DNA of 64,000 bases, from the NCBI RefSeq assembly GCF_031877795.1, contig NC_133948.1, forward strand, positions 11,144,948-11,208,947, read 5' to 3'. This document shows, piece after piece, positions 24,902 through 38,182 of the stretch. The translations under genes were made by a program, and so were the position numbers. The notes beneath the pieces are model-generated. The model was not told the DNA's origin. It worked only from the letters and a program-made list of their open reading frames with translations, and searched no databases. This stretch comes from Strix aluco. Lineage: Eukaryota; Chordata; Aves; Strigiformes; Strigidae. Numbering within the stretch: the first letter of the stretch is position 1; the number at the start of each line of letters is the position of its first letter.

Positions 24902-27900
24902 ACTTGTAAAACATTTCCAGTGCAACTAGAATGGCTGGGAGAAAGCTAGTTGTTAACTAGTCATGGGTAATTAATGACTCCACCTTCTCCATCAATCAGC
25001 TGGGAACAGCCAAAAGGATTTGAGTGCTTGTAGCAAATGTGTGTTCTCTAGACGTGCTGATAGCAGTGTGCAAATGAAGTGGCAGCAGGAGACCATCTCA
25101 TACCCTTTCCTGGAAGAAGCAGTAAGTCATGATACACATCCCACGCTCTTGTCAGGTGAAGAGTCTGAAACTCCCAGTGCTGCTGCTGCTGTTGTGCAGT
25201 TTCTGTGTGGGATGTTGATCCATCTTTCAGCTAGCTTGAATCTGACCCAATTTTTGTTCTATTTTTCCTTTTCAGATTCTGATTATGGTTGTCTTTTCTG
25301 CTTTCTACAATTAAAACACTAGCATTAGAAATGCAGGACATGGTGGGGAGGTAGATTTGATGCTGGCTTTCCTTTTGTAGCAGAGCAGAAAAGCATTTCA
25401 GCATCCTGTTTTGTTTGTGTCTGGTAGTGGCTGTGCAAGTACAAGCAGAGGAGATTTGACCTTGATACCATTTTTAGCTGATCTTTTCCATTCTGATTTG
25501 TTTTTCCACATATGTAATAAATAATCTCCAGTTGAGCTACAAATTGATGTTTTTCCACTACATTGATAGTCCACTCCTCTGTGGTACTGCAACTCCCCAG
25601 CTCTGTATGTCCCTAAATTAGCTGAAGAAGAAGAGGCTGTGGTCTTCCATATTACACAGTAGTTTTAAAGGGATGTCAGGAAGGCTGGATGTGGTCCTTC
25701 AGAGGTGCCAGGAGCCAATGGACCATCTGCTATAAAATCCTCCTCAGGACGTCTCAAACTCTCCAACCCCTTTCTTTTAAACGTTATTCCTTGCCACACT
25801 AAGCATTGGCTTTTCTCTCCCTGCCTAGCACTGGGATGCCTAAAACTCAATATACTGTCAAAAGAGAGTCAGTCCCTCATCTAATTAAACTCCTTTGTCC
25901 TCTGCATGTCCTTGCATTGCCTGCTCCAAAAGGCAGTAAAAGCAGAACTAAAGAGATGTTGTTCAGGTATAGGAACTGACTAAATACATTCAGAGTATGC
26001 TTTGCATGTCAGACTAAAAATCAGATGTCCCAATAACATCACTGACAAAATAAAAAAAATGTTGATTTTATTGGGAGCAAAACTAGACCATGAATCAGAT
26101 GCAGCCTTGTAACAAGCTCCGAAATGAACAGAGCTCCTAAATTTTCTGCGCAGGATCCAGCACTGGCCCATTGAGACTGATATCCTGGTTTTGACCTCCA
26201 CTTTTAGAACATCTTCGACCTGTAAATGTTAGTATAGCCATTTCATGGAAGCCCCTTCTTCACCGAGGTGTAGTGGCTTTTTTGTGCCTTGAAGCATGAG
26301 ACTTGATTGCTCTCTCTTAGCACTTGTAAGCACTTACAAGTACAAAAGCTAATGGTCACACTTGCAGAATAAACTAATTAAGGGAAAATGCTCATGTACT
26401 TCAGTTTCTGCTCAGCCTTCCTTCAGTAAGACCAATGCCTTGAACAAGGCCTAAAACCAGTGCCTGATCCACCATGACTCTTGGGTCGCTTGAACTACCC
26501 TGGAAGGTGCCAGCGGAAGGAGTTTGGTGCAAGGAAAATGGTATGTTAGCATGGCTGTGTCATTAAACAATTGCAGCTTTCACTAGTGAAGCTCAGCTGA
26601 AAAGATTCTGCATGTAGAGCAGCCTCAGTCCTGACCTTCAGAACAGATGTGGTACAGCGGTGAGGACCCTGTCCTAGAAAAACAGTGCAGCAGGAAAATT
26701 AACTGTGCAGTTAAGGGCTGCAGACGTTGGGTAGGTAAGTAACGTATCATCAAATGTGTTTCTGTTAGCAGAGAAGGCATCTGTTGGTGAATGAATGTGT
26801 TGCTGCAGCATCCCAGTTGTGAGAGCAAACTTTGCCACAGCCCGTTAATCACCCACTTGGGAAGGAACAAGCTTGGTACAGTCCTGATTCTGATATCAGA
26901 AATCAAGAGTAAAATGATTCTATGCTCTGGAGATTAAAATTATATCAAATCTATGGAATAGCCAGAAGGAAATTTTTCCTGCTTGCTGTTTAAAGAATTT
27001 TTTAATCTTATAGGTAAGTCTTCAACCGATGTTTTTGGTCTTGTGTCTATTTGTTTAAAAGTGCATTAGCAGTAAATCAAGGTGCATTTCCCCTGTAGGG
27101 TTTCCTGTATGTCAAAGCCATGTTAATTCTCTTTGATTTTCTTCCCTTAGCCCCAGCCATTGCTGCAGATCCTTCCTCTCTTTGTCCCTTTGGACATCAA
27201 AGGATCACAAGGGGACAGCCCTGGCGAGAAGCTCCTCCCTGCTCATTAGCCTCCATAAAACAGGAACTCACCTTGGCTAGCTGTGCTTGGAGTCCCATCC
27301 TCATCCCCGTCACTCTTGACACTGGATCTCAGAAGGAAGGGCCTTTGCTTGCTTCAGGAAATCAGACCTGCTTTTGAACTGGACTATTTTGGCTCCCCTT
27401 GTAAGAACTCTGGTGGCTCTCTCAGCCCTGCAAGCTCCTAGACTCCACAGTACATGGAAAAATGCAAGCTTTACCAGGTAAGTAAAGGACTCCCTCCTTT
27501 TCCCTCTTTCGTGGAAAGATCCTAGACTTATGCCAAGAGCATGCAATCCTTTTAGAAAGAGAACAAGTGCTCCTGAGGGGTTACCAGCATTTATAGTGGT
27601 GCGTGTGTGGCTGGAGAGGATTTCAAAAATATTTTTTTTTTTGTAGGAATAGATGAGAAATTGTGGTTTTGAGTGTTCTTTGTGAGCCTTGGAAGATCTT
27701 TTGTAAGGTAGCAAAAGCTACTCAATTGTGCCCAAAACTCCCTTATCTGTATCACCTTGTGCAGTGTGATTGTTCACTGAAGGCTAGAGGTGTTATTTGT
27801 GTATTGTCTGCAAAGTACACTGAGTTCCCTTCAGGTTGAAGGTCACAGAAGGTTTGGAAATATTTATTATATTGCTAATAATAGTTCTGATACAAACTCC

Positions 27901-30900
27901 CTCTTTTCTTTTGGTTTTTCTCTGCCCTTTGAAAGTGTAAACCCCAAGCAGGCATACCACACCTTTACCAGGCTCGTGCTCAAACACAGGATTTTTGTGA
28001 TTTCCTTAGGGTTTTATTTATGTTTTTCTTGATCAGCCTGTCTCATAACATGCTGTTAACCTCTTCTGCGTGGGGTGTGATCAGACTAGGCACAATGACA
28101 GAGATGCATTGGGAAACTAAGGGCCAGTCCAGAGGCCCTGCATTTGTCAGTATAACTGAAACCCAAAGTTAGTCTTGGGTTTTACTCTACAGCAGAAGGA
28201 AACAACCATTTACCTAGTTTAGGTATTCGGTTCCAATGTACATGTTGGAGGTGGCTGGGTATTCTCAGCTTCCTTTCTCTACCTCTGCAAGGTGTTAGTT
28301 CATTCATAAACAAAATACATGTGCAATGACTCAGATAATTTCCACCTTCACTCTTGTTTTGGGTTTTTATAGAGCAGTCCATATTGTGTTGATCTGATTC
28401 ATCCTGATTTCTGCCACTTCAAGAGAATTTTGAGTTGAAAAGCAAAATAACAACAACAACAAAATATAGACTGTATTACATATGGTATTTTATCAAGTTA
28501 ATTATTTATCAAGATTCCAACTGTTGCAGAAGTCACCTCATTTTCTTACTGAGTTGTTTCTGGTGTATGACCCCACACAGCAGAACTATTAAATATTCTA
28601 GGTGATGACTGGGTGCATTTGAGAGGTAAAGCCATTGCATTTGTAGAAACACAGTACTTCTGTTATTGCAAAAAAGCTTTCTGGTTTTGTGAAATGAGGT
28701 TCCCTCCAGAGCGTCGCAGTGTTTCAACTGACATCTACAAGATCAGAGAACATGGGGGTTTTTTTGGTTGTTTGCAAGATTAATTTCTCAGATAGCTTTA
28801 TATATTCACGTGCATTTCTTCCCCGTGGACAGTGGCTGGCTGTTAGTTGTTGGACTTCTTCACTCAGAAGGTAACAGAAACAAATGTAATAATAACTGAT
28901 ACTAGTGAAGGTAAGAAGCATTCCTTTGGCCTTGTTGGAGTTTTCCTGGTATTGCAGACTCTATCCCAAACATTTTGGGAAGCCTGCAACAAATTTTCTG
29001 ACATCATAACATTGTCTCAGTAATTGACAATTAACCGGGGGACTGCTTTAGGTGAGTGGATTATACTCCAGCATCTTCTAGCCAAAGATCCCCCCTGCAA
29101 GCATTACTGAATTGACTCTCATTTCTCTTTATTTCCCTTCCATCTCCAAGATAGGAAAAAGATATCTACAGCCTATTCTCTGTACACAAACTGAAGGACA
29201 GACCACTCGTATTTGTATAAGGACTTTAAAATCAAACATGGAATAGATTGAAGATCTCTTAATTTTCAGTGCCTTTATCATAGCAGCTATCTTCCTTTTC
29301 AACCTCATCTTGGCATAAAGAATATGTTTTAAAATGTGCCGCATGCAGTGTTACCATGACAATGATAATAATAATACCTTTAAAATAGCTTAGAACTAAA
29401 ATTCTTAGAAAATGTTTAAATATCTTTCAAATAATACTTAAAATAAAAACTAGGTTACATAGAAGGGGAAACAATAGAAGTACAGCTTTAGCAAGTTCAG
29501 TTCAGTGCTCGGACGCCCTGCCACAAACCTCTTTGTGCTGTGGTTCCAGCATGCAGGCCTCTTTGTGGGGGAGATGAGCGTGTGAGTCTTGGCATTAGTT
29601 ACATAGGCACAAACTAGGAGTTAATCTGAAGTGCCTTGCAAGCCACAGCCTCTGGCTCTGCAAAGAAAATCCAAAGTGGGTCCTACATATGGACCCACCA
29701 CTGCAGAATCCCGCTGAAGCCGATTGCACACGACTGTGTAGTCAGCTGTGTGGATCCGTCAGCAAGCTCATACCATTGCTAGGGTCCAGGTCCCCATGCC
29801 AACTGTTCATGTCCTGTTTTTCAGTCTGTGCACACAAAACCTGCAGGGTGAAGGACGTTAACTACGTTTTAAAATCTTTGCTGCAGTGTTTACGGCATGT
29901 GCAGCTCCTTCCCTGCCTCCTGTAGCATCTCACTCCTACGGGTACATTGTGGACTCATTTTGGTAAAAAACAGATTATAACATCTGCCTTTGATTTTTAA
30001 TTCAGTATTGAACTCCATTCACTTCAGTTCCTCCTGATTTCGTTGGAAGTCTCCCCTCAATAAGGACTCTTGAGATCTGCCTTGTAGTCTCATTTAATGG
30101 CAATGGAATTTGCTTACAAAAATGTTAATTGTAAAATTCATTTGGGGAAGGAGTGAGCATCTGTCTAGCTAATCAAAATCTGTTTGCATGTATTTGTGAC
30201 TGGATGACTCCTGTGGGAAATCAGCCGGATTTTATTGTAACTCCTTTTGATACATGTGCTGCACTGAGCTACCGAATGCATCGTCTCATGGCAGCTTTCA
30301 TGTCTTTGCAAGAGGATATGGGGGAAGCTTTAGTAAGAAGATGTTAACAGGGTAATCTTGGTGAGCAAACTAGGTGTCACTTCTTAGCCAGTTCATTAAT
30401 GTTGGATCAAAGCAGAAAAAAGGGTAGAGGATATTTTTTTAAAATGCCTAAACACCTTTACAAACTGACAAAATTACATTTAAATGTTTTTTGTTTCCTA
30501 ATACTGTAGGAAGAACCCCTTAGACTCACATGGGGTTGTTTTTGTGGAAAGATGGAACTTTCTGAAAAAAGCCAATTTCTCTGGAAATAGCTGTCTACTT
30601 TTCATGCTTATTCTTTTGAAGACATTACTCGGGAAAGCTGTAACAAGGTGAAAATTCCCTTATTTCTGATATGCTCTGAATGAGATCTGATCAGGCTGAG
30701 AGACAGAAAAATCTCCCTTTTAAACAAATAGCCGTCCGTGGCTGATGCTGTGTCACCCAGCAGAAGTGGCCTGGCAGCACTGAGCCGAGGACGCACGGCT
30801 GCTGTGAGTGCCCCCGCGTCAAGCAGCCTTATCAATACCTCGGGCAGACCACAGGCAGTGTTTGTAAAGCTTTACTGGGTGTGAGATCAGTCCACCAGTA

Positions 30901-31600
30901 GCTATACCAGGTCATGTTTTGACCTAAAATGAAACTAGTTTTTTTTTTGCCTGGGCTTTTCAGTTTGGCAGCAGCAATGTTGTGTGTGTTACAATATAGC
31001 TGAGTGCCTATAGGAGGTTTTTAATCCAAACAGCTTTACAGAGATGCTGGGTACCATCAACACCAAAGACAGTTCCTCCAGAATAGTTCCCCTTTCCTCT
31101 TCCCCGTGACCATAGTTAGTCTGCCTGTGCAGGCATATTGCAGGCAGCTCCTCTGATGTGCAATTGTGTGTTACTGAAGAGGCACCTTCCACCGCCGTCA
31201 CAGGCTCCTCAGTGGTCTCCAAGTCCAGTTCAGACCAGCTGTCCTCCTTTCAGAATATTTCATGGTCCGGCTCTTGTCACCTCCCTTTCTTGCCTTCACT
31301 TGCATTTGGGTCTCCTGTCCACCCTTTCTTTGTCCTCTGGAGAGATTTTTCACCTCTGCTACCACCTATCTGTCGTTTTCTCCCATTACCCTCTGGTACA
31401 CTTCTTTCCAATCCTTTCAGCTTTCATTTTATTCTCTTGGTAAAATATTTTGGGTAACCCTGATCATACCAGAACAGGAATGAAAATGGACCACTATGAG
31501 GTTTGGAACAAAGGAAGTCAGGTTGAGTTTGTACAACACACAAATCTTTAATCTTTACTTATCAGCTGAAAACAAACCTGTTGGAAAAGCCTTTATGCCT
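24902..31600. other. Probable 5' part of the TBX6L locus; first exon not securely located
   Basis: The first visible TBX6L exon (32,017) opens mid-codon, so at least one upstream exon must exist, ending with one base of a split codon. Two ATG-to-donor stretches here have the right phase (25,073-about 25,144 and 26,647-26,734) but neither has independent support. A very strong donor, TACCAG/GTAAGTA, sits near 27,480 after an ATG at 27,457, but in phase 0. A short AAC triplet repeat lies near 28,450. Confidence 0.4.
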
Positions 31601-32016
31601 TCGGAGCCTGCTAAGTAATCAAAAACCTTGGAAGAAGAATAACGGATTTTCTTTAAGAGGTTTATTGTGCCACAGACTCTCTAGTTCTCGGCAGCACCTG
31701 GGACCTTCATGGGTGAAATCCCAGCACTGGGCTCCCTGAGCTGAACCAGCGCAGAGCACTGCGCGGTGGTGTGGGGCTGAGACGTACCGTGGCCAGACGG
31801 GAGGAGCGAGGGCCAGATGTATGGATCCCGTCTGTTACAACAGCGTGTGAAATTCCGTAGCTCCCTGTACTGGAGGGAGCTGGCACTGGTGGGGGGTACT
31901 GGGAGGGCCGATGTGGGTGCTGCTTCTCAGGGCCCTGTCCCTGAGCAGGAGAGGCTGCTTCATGCCAGCTCCCCTCCTGCCTGTCTGAAGTTACCGTGTT
32001 CTCTCTCTCCCGGTAG
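31601..32016. other. CpG-containing GC-rich block just upstream of the first visible TBX6L exon
   Basis: From about 31,690 to 31,930 the sequence turns GC-rich, with several CpG (GCGCGG, ACGTACCG, GACGGGAGGAGCGAG). It then runs into the pyrimidine tract CTCTCTCTCCCGGTAG at the exon border. It may be a small CpG island, an alternative first exon or promoter, or simply the GC-rich local base composition of this gene. Confidence 0.35.
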
Positions 32017-35000
32017 ACGTGAAAGCGCCGTGTGAGGCACTTCCCTCCCCCAGCCTGGAGCCTCACCTTCAGAGCTCCATTGTGGTCACCCTTGAGGACA
32101 TGGGTCTCTGGATGAAGTTTCATCAGATAGGAACTGAGATGATCATCACCAAATCCGGCAGGTGAGGGGGGCAGCACAGTTGCCCTCACCACACCCCTCC
32201 AAGCAGTTGTCAAAATCTCCAAGTGCTCATTTTTGAATGGTGGCCCTTAAACTAGTTTTGTAGCCAATTATGTGCATTTCCCTGCCCCTGGCAGAAGAAT
32301 TCCACTCTCAGGATATCTTAGAATGCCAAACTGTGAAGTGTAAAAGGTCACTGTGGGGCTGATGTGCTGAGAAAACTTCTGTACTCTTATCTCACCACTT
32401 AACACTGATCTTCCTGTTGCTGGAGGTTGCTCTGGAAAGTGCCCTGGGCTTCCTTTGCCTTGGTCACAAGGCAGCAGCAGTTGAGCAGTAAATACCTGGT
32501 TTTAGGTGTGCATTTGCAGAAAAAAACATGGCATAGAATAGTAACAATCTGTGGTGCAGACTGCTCTGAAGTTTAAATGAGTCATGCATTGTGGAGCTTG
32601 CAGTGAAAGAATATGAAATTGTGAAATTGTAATGTATTGTGTCAAAGCTGCAGTGAGCTGAAATAATCCCTTTGGGTAGGGAGGTAGGTGTCAAAGCTTT
32701 TTTGCAGAGTCAGAAGATGAAAGTGGTGGCAGGGAGTACTGGAACAGAAAGCTAGCTGTGCTCTTACATGAGAGCACATTTTCTACCCACACCAGAAAAT
32801 GCTCTAATCTATCCTCCAGGTCTGTGATACTGCAGAAGGCTAGGAACTATGTGCAAATTCCAAATATTTTCTTTTAAGTTTCCCACTGTTGTGTTATAGG
32901 AATCAGAACAAAAAAAGCAGTAACAATGTCAGGCCTTCAGTGACTGCTGCCCTGTTAGTGCCTCTTCCACCTAAACCCGTAGGACTAGACAGTACATCAG
33001 TAGGATGGAAAAATGTTCAATAGCTGTCCTGTAGAAATCTTGCTACCAGAACTTTGCACAATAGTGAGTAAACATGACATGCTGCTTTATCATGAGACAA
33101 TATCCACTTTTTAGAGAAATTCTTATACTATATATTTCATTTCTCCTTCAGACGAATGTTTCCACACTGCAAAATCAAAGTCTCTGGTTTAATCCCGTAT
33201 GCCAAGTACCTCATGCTGGTAGATTTTGTGCCAATGGACAACTTCAGGTACAAGGTAGGCATTTTAAATTATAGAAGTTATGCTGTCCTTCCATCTTTGT
33301 TTGAAATAGATTAATCTTTATGCTTCACTGCCCAGGCTGATAAATAAATTGTCTTTGGACAAAGTTCAGAAGTAATTGGTGGGTTTTATGCCTCTCTGGA
33401 GTTATTTGTCAGTTTTCCTTGGTGAGCAGCTGGAAAGGTAACTAATTTTCATTGTAAGGGATAAGTTTTAATCATGATTAATGTCAGACTTTTCTGACAG
33501 CCGTTGGGAGAAAGGGAGGAAAAATGAGGCCTAAACCTAGAGTTATTTTGGTAACGTGATCATGGCTCAAGAGCAAATCTGCTACTTGTGCATCAGAGGA
33601 GTCCACTAAATTGACAGTGAAGCAAAGTTCCTGGGGCTTTCCTGTATTGAAAATAGTGTGGGTTTTTTTTAAGCTCTAGATTTCTGTCTTTCTCTTCCCA
33701 GTGGAACAAAGATCAGTGGGAAGTTGCTGGAAAAGCAGAGCCCCAGCTCCCTTGTCGCACCTACATCCACCCGGATTCCCCAGCTCCTGGCAACCACTGG
33801 ATGAAAGAATCTGTCTCCTTCCAAAAACTGAAGCTCACCAACAACACTCTGGATCAACATGGGCATGTAGGTTGTAGCTGGCCTTTGTGCTGCGCTCTTT
33901 TGGAATTCATTGCAGATGGATGTTATGGGAAATAAGTAAGATTTGTGAGAAATTAGATCACGTGGAAATTAAAACATATCCAAGTGCCCTTTCTTCCTTC
34001 CTCAGCCCAGCCCTTGTGCCCTCTTAACTACCTGCTAGGGAAGGCGTTAGTCTGTCCTGTCATGATAGAGGCGTGGGGGAGACGCCAGTCCCAGGCAGGC
34101 ATCCCTGGTTTGAAATGGATGTCCTGGAAGTCTCCACAGGAGACTTTGCACAGTATGTTGGCCGTGGTTGCACATGGAAACTTTCTCCTTTGTCTGTCTC
34201 TGTGCCAGATCATCCTCCACTCCATGCACCGTTACAAGCCTCGCTTCCACATAGTGCAGGCAGATGACCTCTTCAGTGCCCGCTGGAGCATCTTCCAAGT
34301 CTTCAGCTTCCCTGAGACTGTCTTCACCTCTGTTACTGCCTACCAGAATGAGCAGGTACAGTGTGCAAGTACTGCTCTTGGACACATTGCTGAATACTGT
34401 CTTTAGAAGCCTTGTAGAGGAAGGTGTCTCCTTCCAAGCTACTCACCCTGGGCGCCTGTGATGGACAGTGGGAAGAAATAGGCACGTTATGGTTCCTATG
34501 GAAAACATCTACTCTGGGATGAGATGAATCATGCACCTTAATTGTATTAAGTGTGCTGCCAGTGATTAACAGAACCCTAAATATAGTAAAAAGTATGGTC
34601 AGAAGTCCAGATATAGATACTGACCCTGTATATTTCTCTAGTCAGATGAATCCCACCCAAATTCCTGTTGACCCTGGCAAAGCTGCTTCTCTCTGTATGT
34701 CAGTTCCTAATCAATAACAGGAACTGCTGGGAGAGTTCAGATACTGTGGCAAGGGCATGCCCAAAGCCCTCAGCCAAGCTATTGTGATAAATACTGAGGG
34801 GAAGGTCTTGAAACAGTAAAGAACCCAACCAGTCACCGTGATACTGAATCTTGTTCCTTTTAAGATTACAAAGCTCAAGATCGACAACAATCCATTCGCG
34901 AAAGGTTTCCGTGAGCATGGGAAGAACGCTCGGAGGTAAACTGTTCTTTCATCTGAATTTATTTATAACTGGAGTTCACTTGTGAATTTTACCCAGAGCC

Positions 35001-38000
35001 ATTGAGCAAAACTATACCAGCTAGCTCTGCAGAGCTTGCTGCGTTGTGCACACTGCATTTGCCTATATCTGGGAACAACAATGTCCCCCTGTGCAGCCTC
35101 CTCCCAGGAGACTTGGGGAGTGGGAAGGAGATACAGGATTTCCTACAGAAATGTGAGATGTGACAAATTTGAGACCTGTATTCCCTTGCAAGTTGGAGCT
35201 AGGCTGGAGTCGGACATGTGAATAGCAGTGATAAGAGGAGTCCACAGTGGATCACTGTGTCTCTTTGAGATCAGCTTGATTCTGACATTTGAAGGCTCCC
35301 TCATTTCCTTTCGCTGTGTGTGGAAAAGTGCCTCTTCCAACAGATTTTTGTCTGCAAGAGAGAAGATGGATACCAATACTAGCAAGATCTTCTGTCTGGT
35401 CTGAGGGCAGCCAGGATGAGATGAAAAAAAAAGCTTAAATGCAACCATAGATTGGCAATAGAGAAGGAAAAAGTGTTTTTTTCCAAGCAGAAAATGTTAT
35501 AAAAATATCTGAGATTTTGTTTTGTGTTATTTTATGCCTGAAAAAAAATCTCATTTCCTGATGAAAAAGGCCAGAACTGACTCTTTTTTACTTAGACTTT
35601 GAAAATGTCATGCATTTTCTTTCTCCTCCTAATAGGATAATTTCTGACTAAGCTTAGACTCATTTTCCATTTAGGAAAAAGCTGCTTTCAAGCAAAAGAC
35701 CCACCCTACTATACATGTACCTGTGTGCACAGTATGCATATCCAATATCGGACTACACTTACAAACTCAGTGCCAAAACCTCTGGTGCTGAGTTTCCATG
35801 TTGACTGTGCCTTTTGTACAAACATGGAGCAACCCCTTTTCCGATTTGTCCCGAGTGCCCTGCGGCCGAGGGCTCTCGCTGGAAGCGCACACCGACGCAG
35901 GTGACATGGCGAACCCTGTAATGTGACTATGGCAAGCGTATTCCCGAGGGCCTGTCAGGGTGCTTTGCTAGGGGAGGTGTAAGTCACAGAATGTCAGAGA
36001 GGTTCATCCCATCTTTTTGTCTTCCAGGGCTTGTCCAGCATGCCTTGCATATTTATCTAGGCAAAAAACTTACGTACAAGCTACCCCCGAGTCTTGTTTC
36101 TTTCCAGGGAAGGACGAGCCAAATGCCAGAAGCCTAGTCCAGACAAGGGCCAGAAGAGGAAGCTGCCCGAGGAAAAGGAGTCCAGTGCTGAGGAACGTGG
36201 TAATATTGATCACGACAAACCCAGAGAATGATTTTCAAACAGTGCCCGGGCCACAGAAAGGAAAATGAACAGCAACATATTCCCCTCTCTGGGGAGAGTG
36301 GCCTGGGTGGAGTTCCTAAAGATGCTGTGTATGGCTTTGAGTCTGACTCTCTGGGAATGATCCACAGGAGATTGCTCACAAGTCGCTTGTCATTGGTGAC
36401 TGCTCGTCAGCTCTCTCATCAGCCTCCCAGCCTGACTGTGCTTTGTGACCACGTATGATCATAAGCTGTGCTTTCATAACATTTCAATAGCGATATGAGC
36501 TTGCAGTATCACCCGTTGCTTTCTTCTTGGTTCTCATCAGTGCAGTTGTGCCAGCAGTGCTGTTTGTGCAGCTGGTTTGTGATGCAGATACAGGAACTGA
36601 TACCATTTAAAAAAAAAAAAAAATCTTTGCTCTTTCTATTAGGTTGTTTTTTAAGCTTGATCATTCCTTGTTCCAGTTCACAGCGCTGCTTCTAGTAGCA
36701 CAAGGCAGTAGCACAGCTAAGGAGAGAGGACAGGGCAGGACCACAGTGTGAGGTCAGAAAAAAGCTGAAAAGGGCTAGTCCCTTAAGACAGTATGACTGC
36801 AGAAGAGGTATTAATGTGTTTCCTTCCACCATCCTGCAATTAATGCAGCTGCCAATAGACCTTTGTGAGCTCTGGCGCTCTCTTCCCCCTTCTCATTTTT
36901 TTCCATTCTTTCTTTTCCCTGCTGTGAGTCAGATTTTGAGAAAGATGAGACTATAGATGTAAAGGAAGAGAGTAACCCTGTCGTGGTCAGCAGTGGATAC
37001 CCCTTCTGGGTCTCGGAGCAGAATGGCAGCCACGCTTTTCCTGCAGCATCGCCGGTGCCAGCTGACCAGAGGGAGGGTCTGGCCAGAGAGCAGCAAGTGC
37101 CTACACCATCCTACCAGACATATCGGTGAGTCCCACCTCCTGGTGCGCATGTCCAAAGCCACCCTTTAATTGTTGGGATTCTTCTTCTACTGGGTATTTC
37201 CTAAGAAAAACAGCCCGTGGGAGTAAGGAAGAATGCCTCTCTGTTGGACAGCATACCTGGGTGATAGGTGCTAGATTAGCATGGAGATAGCTCCACAACA
37301 AAGCCTTTCTGTGTTACTTCGAACCCACTGATTCTGGGCATACGCATCTCTTAGTAATGCTCTTTATTTCCCTGTCCTAAAATGCTCTCCCAGCCAGCTC
37401 TGTGTACTGCAGAGCTTGCCTGTCCTTTGGAGGAAGTGTGTTGGAGGAGTGGCAAGACTCCAGTGTTTTTTCCCTCCTTATCACTGCAAATTCAGGCATT
37501 AGTTATAGTGAGCTCAGACTAGAACTGAGCCAGAACTAGGGTAGTCTGGGCTTACCTTCTCTGGCATTTAGTTTTTCTGTGTGAGTGACAGCAAGGCTTG
37601 GTCTAAAATCTGCACTAGCAGTAAGATGAAGCAATAGACAAGGGGAAGAGGGCATGCCAAGAGCTCGCCCTGGCTTTCCCCAGGGTATCTGTGTGGGTTT
37701 TCAGTGGTTTTCCGCTGCGGTAGGTTTGACTCTTCTCTCTGCCCTCGGGGCTCAGGTTCCACGAAGCTGGGGACAGCCAGCAGCTTCCCACCCGCGATGC
37801 CGCAACCTTGAATGATTTCCGGGCAAGGTGCCACCCTTTGGATCTCGCCACAGTGCCCGAGCACGACTCCAAACAGCTCCCAGAGGGCTTCACCAACCTG
37901 CCTCCACTCCCCCCGCCTCTGCCTCCTCCCCAGGACTACACAGGAGTGGTGAACATGGCTCTAGACTCTGTCGGGAAACCCGGGGCCCGAGCGCCCATGT

Positions 38001-38182
38001 ACAGTCCCTACGGCACCGAGCAAGGCCTCGGCCAGTGGATGGTGCCTTCCCACAGCCAGTACAGGGCAATGAGCTACTCGGCCTTCTCCACAGAGTACAA
38101 CACACAGGGGGCTCCAGGACACGCCCATGGGACCATGGCGGAGTGGAGCCAGTACCCTCTGTTCCCCTATGCCTGCTGGTGA
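32017..38182 (+). CDS. TBX6L: T-box transcription factor TBX6L (VegT/tbx16 type), eight exons, N-terminus missing
   Basis: Coding exons are 32017-32161, 33152-33254, 33702-33866, 34209-34355, 34865-34935, 36108-36199, 36933-37125 and 37756-38182 (TGA 38180-38182). All junctions have GT/AG borders and matching phases, and together they give 446 residues after the first split codon. The T-box spans about residues 23-209 across the first five exons. Its hallmark segments include [52 protein letters not shown] and [12 protein letters not shown]. After it come a basic KRK (226-228, likely nuclear localisation), a VKEE SUMO-type site (Lys251), a proline-rich stretch (354-363) and a Tyr/Ser/Gly-rich tail ending PYACW. 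By family, it binds T-site DNA in the nucleus and directs paraxial mesoderm formation in early embryos. Introns are short (0.34-1.2 kb). The assignment to TBX6L rather than TBX6 rests on my recall of chicken TBX6L and on the CRKL neighbour. Confidence 0.92.
32082..34935 (+). other. TBX6L: T-box DNA-binding domain, spread over five exons
   Basis: About 185 residues from VTLEDMGLW to the EHGKNAR end, the usual length of the domain. The dimer and DNA-contact regions look intact. The C-terminal [20 protein letters not shown] segment, which in the family lies at the DNA grooves, has no substitutions that suggest loss of function. The split over five exons is as expected for T-box genes. Confidence 0.9.
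36609..36623. repeat. Poly(A) run in a TBX6L intron
   Basis: About 15 A between TACCATTT and TCTTTGC, in the intron between the sixth and seventh visible exons. Confidence 0.75.

Noticed and set aside
27457-27488. ATG followed by a very strong CAG/GTAAGTA donor
   Set aside because: It ends in phase 0, which does not fit the split codon at 32,017, unless an unseen exon lies between.
31707-32222. 171-codon minus-strand frame across the first visible TBX6L exon
   Set aside because: It is the shadow of a well-supported plus-strand exon in GC-rich DNA.
33984-34406. 140-codon plus-strand frame around the fourth visible TBX6L exon
   Set aside because: It only extends the exon into both introns. 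The splice borders at 34,209 and 34,355 are clear.
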